Assembly (NCBI RefSeq): GCF_000006445.2
Contig: NC_006049.2
Coordinates: 1,488,001-1,552,000, forward strand
Length of the DNA stretch: 64,000 nucleotides
Direction of reading: 5' to 3'
Origin: Debaryomyces hansenii CBS767
Lineage: Eukaryota > Ascomycota > Pichiomycetes > Serinales > Debaryomycetaceae
The notes beneath the pieces were generated by a model. It was not told the origin of the DNA. It saw only the letters and a program-made list of their open reading frames with translations, and did no database searches. The position numbers and the translations under genes are program-made. Positions 1 to 9,647 of the stretch are shown here, in pieces (the first letter of the stretch is position 1; each line of letters starts with the position of its first letter).

Positions 1-1206
1 ATATTTTGTCGCCGGATCTTTAGACAAGTACTTCAATACCTCTTTATTTGCATCTACGTCGAGATGAGATTTCAATATGTTTTTTCTTAAAGTTTTGTCG
101 ACCGTTGAAGAATGTTCTGCAATGCACTGCAATTGGTTCAAAACAGGATTTGCATTAGTTATAATACTCGTGAATTGTTCATCTTCGATATCGGAGATTA
201 GCTTGGCTAAAATACCAATCAGTGTATGTTCTGGTGGAACTGAGGAATGTCCTCCGGGGGTGAATAGGTCAATTACAGAATCTACATAACCCTTTTCCCC
301 GGTCGCTGGCAAGATGAACTTCCTTCCCTCTATAGTCTCATATCCTTGTGTCCCTTCATCTATAATAGCATATATCGAATCACGGCCGTATTTTTTCTCT
401 ATATGCTTGTAAATCTCATGAGCTCCCGACCCAGAAGACTCTTCGTCGTAACCAAAAGCTAAAATTATAGTCCTCTCAGGGTCAAATTTATCTTCACTAA
501 GGAGTAATTCAATCGTCTCTAATAAACCTATTAACAAGTTTTTACAATCGGATACACCACGGCCGTACAAATACTCCCCATCGTACACACCATCAAACGG
601 TGGATACGTCCATTGGTTCATTGTTTTCGGGTCTACTGGAACAACGTCCATATGAGCTGCAAGCATGATTGGCTTTTTATCTGACGAACCCTCCCATGTA
701 TATACGAGACCAAATTTATTGACAGTTTCAACCTTTAATTTCTGATGGACTTCAGGAAACGCTTTCTTCAAAAATGTATGAAATTCTTCGAACTTCTTCC
801 ATCTAGGTTCCAATTCATAAAGTTTTTCATACGTTTCGGCAGAACTGGGATTAATCATATCATCATATACTTCTGTGGGGATCCTGATCGAGTCGACCAA
901 CTTTTTAAGCGATTCATTTTTAAAGTTGTTATCATGCAATATCCTTTGCAAAGTATCGTTGTTGTATAAATATTTCAATGGATCGACCTTTTCTACTATA
1001 GGACATAAAGAATCAGGATTGTGAGGATCATCTGGAGATGGTGGATTTAATAAACTTAATACATTCGATTTATTTGACAGGAAGAAAAGAAGGACGCTAA
1101 TTATACCAACGATAATCAATGGTATGTTCCACTTATTTTTTCTTGAAATCGCAAGATCTCTTGGTTCTTTGTGCATAGGAAGTACCTTTTCAGTCAATTC
1201 TATCAT
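1..1206 (-). CDS. CPS1: Carboxypeptidase S (vacuolar M20 metallopeptidase), 3' end cut by window
   Basis: 402 codons are visible from the ATG at 1204-1206; the C-terminal part lies beyond the left edge. The protein has a short cytosolic N-terminus, one membrane anchor (about residues 22-40, rich in I/L/V/F) and then an M20 zinc peptidase domain. The metal-site motifs are present: AAHMDVVPV, YGRGVSDCKN, GYDEESSG and IIDEGT, plus the PGGHSS dimerisation-domain motif. In yeast, Cps1 is a type II protein delivered to the vacuole lumen through multivesicular bodies, where it releases C-terminal residues from peptides for nitrogen supply. It is clearly more diverged from the two copies at the right end of the window than those are from each other. 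One codon (222-220) is CTG where relatives have Thr, fitting CTG-Ser decoding. Confidence 0.92.
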   Translation of the reverse strand, partial: MIELTEKVLPMHKEPRDLAISRKNKWNIPLIIVGIISVLLFFLSNKSNVLSLLNPPSPDDPHNPDSLCPIVEKVDPLKYLYNNDTLQRILHDNNFKNESLKKLVDSIRIPTEVYDDMINPSSAETYEKLYELEPRWKKFEEFHTFLKKAFPEVHQKLKVETVNKFGLVYTWEGSSDKKPIMLAAHMDVVPVDPKTMNQWTYPPFDGVYDGEYLYGRGVSDCKNLLIGLLETIELLLSEDKFDPERTIILAFGYDEESSGSGAHEIYKHIEKKYGRDSIYAIIDEGTQGYETIEGRKFILPATGEKGYVDSVIDLFTPGGHSSVPPEHTLIGILAKLISDIEDEQFTSIITNANPVLNQLQCIAEHSSTVDKTLRKNILKSHLDVDANKEVLKYLSKDPATKY

Positions 1207-1260
1207 CTTAAAGAGGATTATCTAGGTTAGGATTTAGGACGTCAATTTCTTATCTTAGTT

Positions 1261-1270
1261 TTATATAAAA
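1261..1270 (-). promoter_or_regulatory. TATA box of the left CPS1 gene
   Basis: A TATATAAA-type element lies about 55-65 bp upstream of the ATG at 1206 on the minus strand. Assignment rests on match and spacing only. Confidence 0.5.
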
Positions 1271-1475
1271 TCGATAAGGACCAAAATGCGAGCAACCAAT
1301 GTCAAAATTTATGAAATTTACTCTAAATGAAATAAAATTGACTATATTCAATTATTTCTATTTCTTACCATAAGAAGATTTATTAAATAGAGACTATATA
1401 TATTCGTATTATTCTAATTAGAAGCATCATTAATTAAAAAATACAGTCTCAATTGAGATTACCGAACATTTTCTA

Positions 1476-3245
1476 TTAATTTGCAGCATTTGTCTTTGCC
1501 AGATATTCAGCTTGCTTGATCAAATTAGTACTGGCATCCATACGTGGTAACATGACTTCAACCATACGGATCTTAGTATTTTCTTCGAACTCTTTGTCTC
1601 TAAAAATATCTTCAGCTTCACCTATGGTAGAAATTCTAATAGCATCGTAATCCTCAGCACTAAATAACGGTAATAAATCCAAGTTTTTCCAAGGTTGAAC
1701 GTCATTATAGGTGGCATTTTCACCATGAATTAATCTTTCAATAGTGTAGCCGTCGTTATTTAAAACAAACAAGTATGGCTTCGTGTTCCACTTTATCATG
1801 GTTGAGATTTCCTGAGCTGTCAATTGTAAAGAACCATCACCTATGAATAAAATGACTCTTTTGGCGGGGTCAATTTCTTCCGCCGCCATAACGGCTCCTA
1901 AAGTTGCACCAACTGTAAAACCAATCGAACCCCATAATACTTGCGAAATACCGGTGGTATTATTAGGAAATCTAGACTGCACGATACCGAACGCAGATGT
2001 ACCAGTTTCAGTTATAATAATATCACCTTCTTTAAACCAAGATGACACTCTAGTCCACAACCATTCTTGAGTCAACTTGGAGTCTCTTGAAGCTGGAGTA
2101 TTAATCAATTTGACTTTTGGAACCGGTTGTGGCTTATATTTTAAAGCAGCTTGTCCAACTTTCTTCAATAAATGTTGCAAAGCCTCTTTCATTTGAACAC
2201 CTGGGAAAGTTGCCTGTCTAATTTTGGTGTAATCGGAATGAAACTCAACTATATTTTTTGTCTTATAACTGTATGAAAAGGATCCAGTATTGAAATCAGA
2301 TAATAAAGAACCGATCGATAAAATCAAATCTGCATTTTCTACGGCTTCTTTAACTTCAGGGTGAGATAAGTTACCAACGTAAACACCTCCAAATCTGGAC
2401 GAGACAGAATTACCGTAGTCTAACTTCTTCTTAACCTTTTCAATTGAGGATGGGTCGTCCTCTAATAAACCACCAACACCTCCTTCGTCAATTGTACCTT
2501 TTCCCATTGGCGTAGTAAAGACAGGAAATTGAGTGATTTCGACCAATTCCTTGGTTTCTTGCTTACAATTATGTCTTGAGGCACAAGCATCAACCAAAAT
2601 GATTGGATTCTTACTTTCTTCGATCAATTTTAAAGTAAGTTCAACCGCCTCTTCTTCTGCTTCAGCATTGTTTGGCTTCAATGATAAATCAAGTGGCTTT
2701 TCTAATAAGGAAGAGGACACAGTCACATCAACTAAATTAGCTGGTATACCAAGATATACCGGTCTTTGATAAACATAAGCATCTCTTATACATCTGTCAA
2801 TTTCAGCCGGTGCAGTTTCAGAATCTGATAAGAACGCAGTGGTATGACTGATATTCTTCGACATTCTGTGGAAGACAGTAAAGTCACCATTACCCAAAGT
2901 ATGATGAAGCAACAATTGGTTAGCTTGAGATGAAATAGATGGAACACCAACAACATGTAATAACCCGACGTGTTCTGCGTAGGCACCTGCAACACCATTT
3001 ACGGCACTCAATTCACCGACACCAAAAGTAGTGACAAGACAAGCAAGGCCCTTGATTCTAGAGTATCCATCAGCAGCATATGCGGCATTCAATTCGTTAG
3101 CATTACCTGCCCATCTCATACCTTCCACTTCATAGATTTTATCTAATAAGGTCAAATTAAAGTCTCCAGGCAACCCGAAAATAGTTGATACCTCTACTTG
3201 CTTGAGTCTTTCAAAAAGATATTTTCCTAAAGTAATATCGCTCAT
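1476..3245 (-). CDS. PDC1: Pyruvate decarboxylase with a 29-residue internal insertion
   Basis: A 589-residue thiamine-diphosphate enzyme that converts pyruvate to acetaldehyde and CO2 in the cytosol. Visible catalytic features are GLPGDFN (Asp28), the NANELNAAY glutamate (Glu51), LLLHHTLGN (His pair), the ThDP/Mg motif from GDGS to NND, and NNDGYTIE (active-site Glu). The regulatory cysteine of yeast PDC is kept (DACASRH; the following Cys is Ala). The usual family length is about 563. The excess matches one insertion at about residues 255-283 (nt 2397-2483), between GKGTIDE and RFGGVYVG, where other yeasts have a three-residue link. The insertion is in frame, rich in G, D/E and K, and has no splice signals. 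The start is the first ATG. Confidence 0.95.
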   Translation of the reverse strand: MSDITLGKYLFERLKQVEVSTIFGLPGDFNLTLLDKIYEVEGMRWAGNANELNAAYAADGYSRIKGLACLVTTFGVGELSAVNGVAGAYAEHVGLLHVVGVPSISSQANQLLLHHTLGNGDFTVFHRMSKNISHTTAFLSDSETAPAEIDRCIRDAYVYQRPVYLGIPANLVDVTVSSSLLEKPLDLSLKPNNAEAEEEAVELTLKLIEESKNPIILVDACASRHNCKQETKELVEITQFPVFTTPMGKGTIDEGGVGGLLEDDPSSIEKVKKKLDYGNSVSSRFGGVYVGNLSHPEVKEAVENADLILSIGSLLSDFNTGSFSYSYKTKNIVEFHSDYTKIRQATFPGVQMKEALQHLLKKVGQAALKYKPQPVPKVKLINTPASRDSKLTQEWLWTRVSSWFKEGDIIITETGTSAFGIVQSRFPNNTTGISQVLWGSIGFTVGATLGAVMAAEEIDPAKRVILFIGDGSLQLTAQEISTMIKWNTKPYLFVLNNDGYTIERLIHGENATYNDVQPWKNLDLLPLFSAEDYDAIRISTIGEAEDIFRDKEFEENTKIRMVEVMLPRMDASTNLIKQAEYLAKTNAAN

Positions 3246-3394
3246 TGTTCTTTATATTAATATGATTATTATGTTTATTATACTGTTTAACATTTCCTTG
3301 AATTATATGCTGATCCAACCTCTTATATACTTTACAAGCCAGTTTGCAGCTAATTTATGACTGGCTGCGTGTGAACTTAATTATCCGAATCGCA

Positions 3395-3405
3395 CGGTTT
3401 TTCCG
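3395..3405. promoter_or_regulatory. CGG-N5-CCG inverted element upstream of PDC1
   Basis: CGG and CCG half-sites flank a five-T spacer, and the symmetry extends to CACGG/CCGTG. It lies about 150 bp upstream of the PDC start, in the 220-bp gap that also holds the 3' end of the next gene. Inverted CGG triplets are typical binding sites of Zn2Cys6 activators. The factor is unknown. Confidence 0.4.
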
Positions 3406-3465
3406 TGAAATCGCATGATCGTAATCGCATTCAGCTAATTATTATTAATGGTCTGATATCCGTAA

Positions 3466-4848
3466 CTAATCTATAAGTAGAGATCCGTCGTCATTCGATG
3501 CAAGATCTTGAGACAGTATTCCGTTATATTCCGTTCCCAAATTCTTTTCTGTTGTATCTAAATCAACACCATTTTTATGCACCATGTAGTTGTCATTATG
3601 AATGTTCCTACTATACCCGGGCAACCATCTGTAAGACTTATTTACTATCGGAAGCAACCCTCTACCGTAGTTTTTGAATAAGATAATTTCAATGGCGATG
3701 GTGGCAAATAACAAAACTAGGGTAATAACGCCGAATGTGACCAAAGACGACCTGCCAGGAAAATAGTCACCCGGCCTGATCGCTATTTGGTATGCAGAAG
3801 AATACTTAGTAAATAATCTTATTGTTTTGAACAATACATAAACACACCCACCTACGTATGTTATAATACTAACGGTTATTAGTATTTTAGACTCTCTTGT
3901 AGCTGCGACATCACTAAGGAATAATATGATCAAAGTCAAGGGTAATACACAAACGGTCAATATGAATTCCACCGAACTCTTTTCATTGATCATAATCACA
4001 ATGAACTGAACCGTAAACCCTAAGAAGAAAAAGAAGTTGAATATTAATAGTGATCTGTGAATTTGGAATGTAGTGTACATTTTTTTGATTTTTAAGTCAG
4101 CACCAATTTTCTTATATCTAAACCATTTAACGTTTTTCTTCAATACCACAAATATCATGTATGCTTGCAAAACCAATGTAACACCAATGACAGCGATCGT
4201 AGCTATATTCATCGCCTGTGTGGCCCGTTTCCACCCCCTCTCTAACACTAGGCCAACGGTCTCGGAAATTTCACTGTACTGAATTCCCGTATATATTAAC
4301 ATGCATGCATAGAATCCACATAACATGGTCAATAACAACATGTTTTTGCTCTTTAGCCCTATTACGGTCAACAAAACTTGGTATATGGCTGCGAAGATGA
4401 AAAACGATAGATATATAGATATCTCAACGTACTTGGCAGGTCGATCCATCTTCTGCTTATGAATGTTAATAATGGCATACATATACAGCTCAAATGCCAA
4501 AATAAGAATGGCAGACACTATGGAAATACCCAAAAATATCAATGAAGACCGCTTGTACTTCTTTTCGTCGTCTCTGATACTATTATCCGAATATGAAAAT
4601 GATGACCGAGATTCGAATTGCTTTAATGGTATATCAAGCTGTCCATTAGATTCCCTTGATACCGACCTATATATTGGATCGGGAACTTCCAATTCATTTT
4701 CAACATTAGCATATTTATAGAAGTCTTCTTCGGAAACATTATTGTGCAAATTATATTGTGGGAGTTCTAATTGAGAATTTGATATAAAACCAGCCTTCTT
4801 AGTCAGATCTAATCGGCTCATTAGGGAATACAGATTACCTTCGAACAT
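3466..4848 (-). CDS. Multi-pass membrane protein, UPF0658 Golgi-type family
   Basis: 460 residues from the first ATG at 4848 (the frame is open slightly further upstream but has no ATG; a second Met nine residues in is also possible). The N-terminal ~100 residues are hydrophilic and Ser/Asn-rich. About seven membrane spans follow, starting with a segment around SLIFLGISIVSAILILAF. A signature MYTTFQIHRSLLIFNFFFFL precedes span 5. The C-terminal ~55 residues are cytosolic-like and polar. The YTTFQI...FFFFLGFTVQF stretch resembles fungal proteins grouped as UPF0658 Golgi membrane proteins; this is recognition by memory, not a search. The biochemical role is unknown. Confidence 0.7.
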   Translation of the reverse strand: MFEGNLYSLMSRLDLTKKAGFISNSQLELPQYNLHNNVSEEDFYKYANVENELEVPDPIYRSVSRESNGQLDIPLKQFESRSSFSYSDNSIRDDEKKYKRSSLIFLGISIVSAILILAFELYMYAIINIHKQKMDRPAKYVEISIYLSFFIFAAIYQVLLTVIGLKSKNMLLLTMLCGFYACMLIYTGIQYSEISETVGLVLERGWKRATQAMNIATIAVIGVTLVLQAYMIFVVLKKNVKWFRYKKIGADLKIKKMYTTFQIHRSLLIFNFFFFLGFTVQFIVIMINEKSSVEFILTVCVLPLTLIILFLSDVAATRESKILITVSIITYVGGCVYVLFKTIRLFTKYSSAYQIAIRPGDYFPGRSSLVTFGVITLVLLFATIAIEIILFKNYGRGLLPIVNKSYRWLPGYSRNIHNDNYMVHKNGVDLDTTEKNLGTEYNGILSQDLASNDDGSLLID

Positions 4849-5017
4849 AACACATTGGTTTATCAATAATATAACTTACTATATATAATGTCAATACTGT
4901 GGAGTTCTAAATGACTACAATATTAACCGATCATGAAATATTCGTTAAAAGCCGATAAGACATTGCCGCGTTTAAAACTTCTGCACACAAGACAAACGTT
5001 GATTTCTTAGTATTAAT

Positions 5018-6418
5018 CTATAATAAGCCACTATAGTCATTTACTTGCTCTTCTACAATACCATCATCTTCTTCGTGCAAATTCAACCATGCGACATTCT
5101 CGAACTTATTGTCTTGTTTGGTTGAATCCACAAATTCATTGATCGAATCTTCGATGACCAATAGGCATATAGCATCATAGCCCCCTGCACCTGGAACCAT
5201 CCCACCGAGACACCCTTTAATCTCGTTACAGTTATCCAAAAGAATAGTCTGGGATTGGGGTTCTATTTCTGCACCCGAGTAGGCGGTTAGATCTCTCAAA
5301 TTTGATCTTATATTTTTGATGGCCTCGATCAAATTGACGAATGGGGCCAATTTGGGGTCGGTTTGCTGCAGATTGGATTCAAGTACAGCGACGCTTGTAG
5401 ACTGTAAATATGCGAGAAAATCTTTGTAGGTTGCTGGTGTTTCAGTATAGAAGCGATGCAAGCTGGATAAGGCATCAATGAAGTCGAGATTCGCTTGGTT
5501 TAGACGTTTGTATAATTCAGAGCTCTGCAGAACATTCTCACTCTTCCACTTCAACACTCTGGACACCAACTTAGGTGTTTCGGACCCGCCCTTGATATCA
5601 CCCATTAATAGTCTTATGCCTGGAGGTAAGGTACATCTAGTGTTATTGAATTCCCATTTGGACTCCACTAAGTTGACTAAGGCAGTGGCGTAGCTCTGCT
5701 TCAACTGTTCATCATTTTGAGAGTTAAAAAATCCGTGTTGAAACAATTCATTTATCAAGCCAGGATCGAATCTCCGATATATAATCGACCCATAGACTGC
5801 TGTAGCAACATCAAATCCAGAACCAATTTTCTTCTGCGCATAGCAGTGGGCTATTTGGGAGCAATTGTGGATTACATTTTGCAAGTTACCTATAGTACCG
5901 TCTTCAAAAGCAGATATCAACGCGGTAGTTACTACTGCTACCAACCCAGCAGAAGAACCTAATCCAGTTTTGGCCACGGCATTAATTGGTTTCGAATGGT
6001 ACAAAAATTTCTTTGTCTTGTTGACCGATAATTTAGTCGTCGTGTCATGTTGTGAATGATAGCCTGGGTCTGAAAAAATGGTTATTTCAAGATTGAATTT
6101 TTCCTTTGGTTGAATATATGACAAAACAGTAAAAACCGTAGCCTCTAAAAACGGATTATTACGTTGTTTCACTTCTGTAGGAATCTTTACTAAATTTCCA
6201 TTATCTACTTCGTATTTCCATTCACCCTCTTGGAATTGGGGGGAGCTTATAGTAATGGTTGACGATGGTACTTCATCTGAATCTCTATTTTTAACAATCG
6301 CATGCATTCTTGAAGAAAGCGCTGTCACATAAGCATTGTATATTGGTTCTAATACGAGGTATCCACCCGCCAAAAATGCTTTTCCAGGAGCAGTGAATGC
6401 TCTAGCAGTGTTATTCAT
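5018..6418 (-). CDS. ERG8: Phosphomevalonate kinase
   Basis: GHMP-family kinase that phosphorylates mevalonate-5-phosphate to the diphosphate in the cytosolic mevalonate pathway. It begins with the family N-terminus RAFTAPGKAFLAGGYLVLEP and has the ATP-binding motif KTGLGSSAGLV (about residues 150-160), a GSGFDVATAVYGS segment and the C-terminal GHMP motif GMVPGAGGYDAI. I chose the ATG at 6418, four residues before RAFTAP as in relatives. An upstream in-frame ATG at 6487 would add 23 residues, would not match the family, and would leave only 45 bp to the divergent TYR1 start. Length is 466 residues against about 451 in S. cerevisiae. Confidence 0.95.
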   Translation of the reverse strand: MNNTARAFTAPGKAFLAGGYLVLEPIYNAYVTALSSRMHAIVKNRDSDEVPSSTITISSPQFQEGEWKYEVDNGNLVKIPTEVKQRNNPFLEATVFTVLSYIQPKEKFNLEITIFSDPGYHSQHDTTTKLSVNKTKKFLYHSKPINAVAKTGLGSSAGLVAVVTTALISAFEDGTIGNLQNVIHNCSQIAHCYAQKKIGSGFDVATAVYGSIIYRRFDPGLINELFQHGFFNSQNDEQLKQSYATALVNLVESKWEFNNTRCTLPPGIRLLMGDIKGGSETPKLVSRVLKWKSENVLQSSELYKRLNQANLDFIDALSSLHRFYTETPATYKDFLAYLQSTSVAVLESNLQQTDPKLAPFVNLIEAIKNIRSNLRDLTAYSGAEIEPQSQTILLDNCNEIKGCLGGMVPGAGGYDAICLLVIEDSINEFVDSTKQDNKFENVAWLNLHEEDDGIVEEQVNDYSGLL

Positions 6419-6532
6419 TGGTGTAATGTTGATTGACTGAAAAATTAATTCATGATTTTTTTTAATCGCGTTAAATATATTATACATCTATCCTCAACGG
6501 CTTAATAAGAAGATCACTACGAGGTAACAAAC

Positions 6533-7858
6533 ATGGTTGAAGTAAGTGATGCAGAAGTTAGTAAACTTCAAAAAACCAAAACAATTGGTATTATTGGTTT
6601 AGGAGATATGGGATACTTGTATGCTAGAAGATTTAGTGAAGCAGGATGGAAAGTAGTTGGTTGTGATAGAGAAGATCTATTTGAAGAAACCAAAGCCAAA
6701 TTTGCCAACGAGAACTTCGAGATATTGTTGAATGGGCATTATGTTTCTCGTATTTCAGATTATATTATCTATAGTGTCGAAGCTGAAAATATTAACAAAA
6801 TTGTTTCGCTTTATGGACAGTCTACTAAGTTTGGTGCTACAGTTGGTGGTCAAACATCCTGTAAACAACCAGAGATCGAGGCGTTCGAGAAAAACTTACC
6901 TCCAGATACAGAAATAGTATCATTGCATTCGTTACATGGGCCAAATGTTAATACCACGGGTCAGCCCTTGGTGTTGATAAGGCATAGGGCCTCGGACGAA
7001 AGTTTCAGACTTGTAGAATGCTTGGTGTCTTGTTTGAGATCAAAAGTGGTTTATTTATCAGCAGAAAAACATGATAAGATTACTGCTGATACCCAGGCTG
7101 TGACACATGCAGCGTTCTTATCGATGGGTGTAGCATGGAAGTCAATTAATCAATACCCTTGGGAGACCCCAAGATGGGTAGGAGGAATGGAGAATGCAAA
7201 GATGAACATATCTTTAAGAATATTTTCCAATAAATGGCACGTATACGCGGGGTTGGCTATAACTAATCCGTCTGCTCATGAACAGATTGTTCAGTACTCA
7301 CGTTCAGTGACCGAATTATACACATTAATGATCCAAGGCAAAAAAGATGAATTAAAAGCAAGAGTATTCAAAGCCAAAGAGAGCGTCTTTAGACATATAT
7401 CTGATCACAACTTATTGTTGGACGATGATATTTTACAAAACTTCTCATTGAGCAAAGTACCACCAGGAGGAAAACAAGCAAACTCGCATCTATCTTTGTT
7501 GTCAATTGTGGACAGTTGGTTCAAATTAGACATAGTTCCATACGATCATATTATTTGTTCTACTCCATTGTTCAGAATATTTTTAGGGGTCACCGAATAC
7601 TTATTTTGCACTCCAGGTTTATTAGACGAATGCATACAAGATGCAGTAGATGATGTAACTTTTAGACAAGATGACTTGGAATTCACAATCGCTGCTAGAA
7701 CATGGGCCAGTATCATATCCTTTGAAAATTTTAAGCTTTATAAGAAAGAGTTCGAAGAAACGCAAGCATTCTTTCAGCCAATGCTCCAAGAAGCTAATGC
7801 GGTAGGAAATGAAATGATTAAAACTATATTGCAAAGAGTACAAGAAAGAGACGCCTGA
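6533..7858 (+). CDS. TYR1: Prephenate dehydrogenase (NADP+)
   Basis: 441 residues. It catalyses oxidative decarboxylation of prephenate to 4-hydroxyphenylpyruvate in tyrosine synthesis. The N-terminal Rossmann fold shows GIIGLGDMGYLYARRF followed by an acidic strand end (VVGCD). A LHSLHGPNV motif carries the conserved histidine region, and DTQAVTHAAFLSMG is the helical-domain signature. The length matches the yeast enzyme (about 440-450). It is divergent from ERG8 with a 114-bp shared promoter (6419-6532), so the two may share regulatory sequence. The start is the first ATG. Confidence 0.95.
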   Translation: MVEVSDAEVSKLQKTKTIGIIGLGDMGYLYARRFSEAGWKVVGCDREDLFEETKAKFANENFEILLNGHYVSRISDYIIYSVEAENINKIVSLYGQSTKFGATVGGQTSCKQPEIEAFEKNLPPDTEIVSLHSLHGPNVNTTGQPLVLIRHRASDESFRLVECLVSCLRSKVVYLSAEKHDKITADTQAVTHAAFLSMGVAWKSINQYPWETPRWVGGMENAKMNISLRIFSNKWHVYAGLAITNPSAHEQIVQYSRSVTELYTLMIQGKKDELKARVFKAKESVFRHISDHNLLLDDDILQNFSLSKVPPGGKQANSHLSLLSIVDSWFKLDIVPYDHIICSTPLFRIFLGVTEYLFCTPGLLDECIQDAVDDVTFRQDDLEFTIAARTWASIISFENFKLYKKEFEETQAFFQPMLQEANAVGNEMIKTILQRVQERDA

Positions 7859-7967
7859 AATTATTAAAAGATGCCGCCCATGACTTGTGTACGTACTATT
7901 TTTTTTTTTTCATTTTCTATTAAATAGATTTCTATTACGAAATATAATTAGATATGGATTATTAATA

Positions 7968-8525
7968 TTATAATTGCTCATCCTTAATAACGTCCATCAA
8001 CCAGTCTAACCCTTCAGTTAAACCCTCGCCCTTAATAGCACTAGAAGCGACAATACTCCAACTTCTATCCTTCAAATCGGTCAAATTGAGCGCCTGGGAC
8101 ACCTCTGCCGCCGTCATGGCCCCCGGTTGATCCTGCTTGTTAGCAAAGACCAATAATGCACTATCGAGTAATTCTTCTTCCTTCAACATCGTATGTAACT
8201 CCTTGCATGCAATATCAATACGCTCCTTATCGGTTGAATCAACCACGAATATCACCGCTGCCGTATTACTATAGTAGCATCTCCAATAAGGTCTTATGGA
8301 TGTCTGGCCACCCAAGTCCCATATGTTCAATGTTAAATTCTTATATTTCAATGTTTCTACGTTGAATCCGATTGTAGGCTTAGTCGTAACTACTTCCCCC
8401 ATCTGTAAACGATACAAAATCGTCGTTTTTCCGGCACCATCCAAGCCTAGGATCAAAATTCGGATTTCCTTATTTATTCCCCATAATTTACCAAATATAT
8501 TGGTGAAACTGAAAACTTGTCCCAT
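7968..8525 (-). CDS. ARL1: ARF-like small GTPase Arl1
   Basis: 185 residues. A Golgi small GTPase that recruits GRIP-domain golgins and acts in trans-Golgi traffic. All G-motifs are intact: GLDGAGKT (P-loop), PTIGFN (switch I), WDLGGQ (switch II), NKQD and SSAIKGEG. Gly2 (MGQ) is a potential N-myristoylation site. Near-identity to yeast Arl1 in the region from switch I to RPYWRCYY separates it from Arf1. The N-terminal helix is slightly longer and hydrophobic. It is tail-to-tail with TYR1 (109 bp). Confidence 0.96.
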   Translation of the reverse strand: MGQVFSFTNIFGKLWGINKEIRILILGLDGAGKTTILYRLQMGEVVTTKPTIGFNVETLKYKNLTLNIWDLGGQTSIRPYWRCYYSNTAAVIFVVDSTDKERIDIACKELHTMLKEEELLDSALLVFANKQDQPGAMTAAEVSQALNLTDLKDRSWSIVASSAIKGEGLTEGLDWLMDVIKDEQL

Positions 8526-8926
8526 ATTAATGTTTAATACCGACTTTTATATGTTTATGTTTTGTAAATTGACGTGTTTAGAATGTGTATAGACGATCAA
8601 TACGTAAATCTCACTAAACAAGCACCAAAGCTTATGCAAAATTGAACTAACTTCCAAATATGTTCTGTCAATCAATGAATCAACTGTAAATACCCAACTG
8701 ATGTCTTATAATTGATACAATAATTGATTATTCACTATGTTTTTCACTATCAAACTGTTACTAAATCATAAAAACACTTATAAATCAAGAAAATGTTTCG
8801 AGGCTTTCGCTGGCAAAAACATTTGCGCTCGTGATTTAATTTTTGATTCTATATAACCCCATGATCATTCATTAACCATCAATTGAAATTAATAAAAAAA
8901 GACCTAATTACTATTATACATATACA
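8526..8926. other. Divergent intergenic region ARL1/GLC8
   Basis: About 400 bp between two divergent start codons, AT-rich, serving as a shared promoter. I see no convincing factor site, RNA gene or repeat. Confidence 0.6.
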
Positions 8927-9541
8927 ATGTCAGAAGATAAACCAAGAGGTATTTTAAGAAATAAATCAGTGAGTGAAAGCGCCGAATCAAATGCGGATAG
9001 ATTAGACCGTCAGGAAGTTATTAAAAATACTAGGCTAAATGCCCAATTGGCATCAGAATCGTCAAAAGGAGACAAAATAAGAGCCAAGATCGCAGAGGCT
9101 AAATCACATCAAAGAGACGACGACGGGAATGAATCACATGGAGAAAAGCCGTCAGATCACTTACAATGGGATGAGGTGAACTTGTATAAGACGGAGCAAG
9201 AGAAATGTGCAACGATGAAAATTGATGAGCCAAAGACGCCGTATGAAGGGGGATTCAATCCGGAGGGAGAATACTACAAGGATGATGAGGACGAGATTCC
9301 AGACTTTGAATTGGGAAGTGGAGAATACGATCATATTGAGGACAAGGGGTCGTCGCTCAATGGTGGTGAGGTGATTAAGGACCCTCGATACGAAGAAGAG
9401 GAGTCAAAGGAGAATGAAGAACCGGCCGAGACGACGGAAGAGAAACATAAGAGGTTTGAGGAAATGAGAAAAGAGCATTACCACTTGAAGGGAAATGCGT
9501 TGAAGCAGAAGATTGAGATTTCTGATGAAGACGACGAATAA
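8927..9541 (+). CDS. GLC8: PP1 regulatory protein, inhibitor-2 family
   Basis: 204 residues, hydrophilic, very acidic and probably intrinsically disordered. Inhibitor-2 landmarks occur in order: the PP1-docking PRGILRNK near residue 6, a LQWDEVNLYKTEQEK block, MKIDEPKTPY with the phosphorylatable Thr of the P-x-TP site (about residue 104), and near the C-terminus an HY-containing helix (EEMRKEHYHLKG) corresponding to the active-site-covering segment. In yeast, Glc8 binds Glc7/PP1 and becomes an activator after Pho85 phosphorylation of the TP site. Identification rests on motif order, as overall sequence is poorly conserved. Confidence 0.88.
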   Translation: MSEDKPRGILRNKSVSESAESNADRLDRQEVIKNTRLNAQLASESSKGDKIRAKIAEAKSHQRDDDGNESHGEKPSDHLQWDEVNLYKTEQEKCATMKIDEPKTPYEGGFNPEGEYYKDDEDEIPDFELGSGEYDHIEDKGSSLNGGEVIKDPRYEEEESKENEEPAETTEEKHKRFEEMRKEHYHLKGNALKQKIEISDEDDE

Positions 9542-9647
9542 GAGTATGGGGGTGTTGTCTTTGGAAGCGATTATATCATGTTAATGTATAGATGTATTTA
9601 TATACAAACAGTATCTAAAATTAATAAATAACGTAGTTAATGATAGA

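Noticed and set aside
2397..2483. PDC insertion as an unspliced intron
   Set aside because: Length is a multiple of three with no stop, but there is no GTATGT/GTAAGT-type donor, TACTAAC branch point or suitable acceptor, so it reads as coding.
6419..6487. Upstream ATG of ERG8
   Set aside because: The added 23 residues have no counterpart in the family and intrude into the short shared promoter with TYR1.
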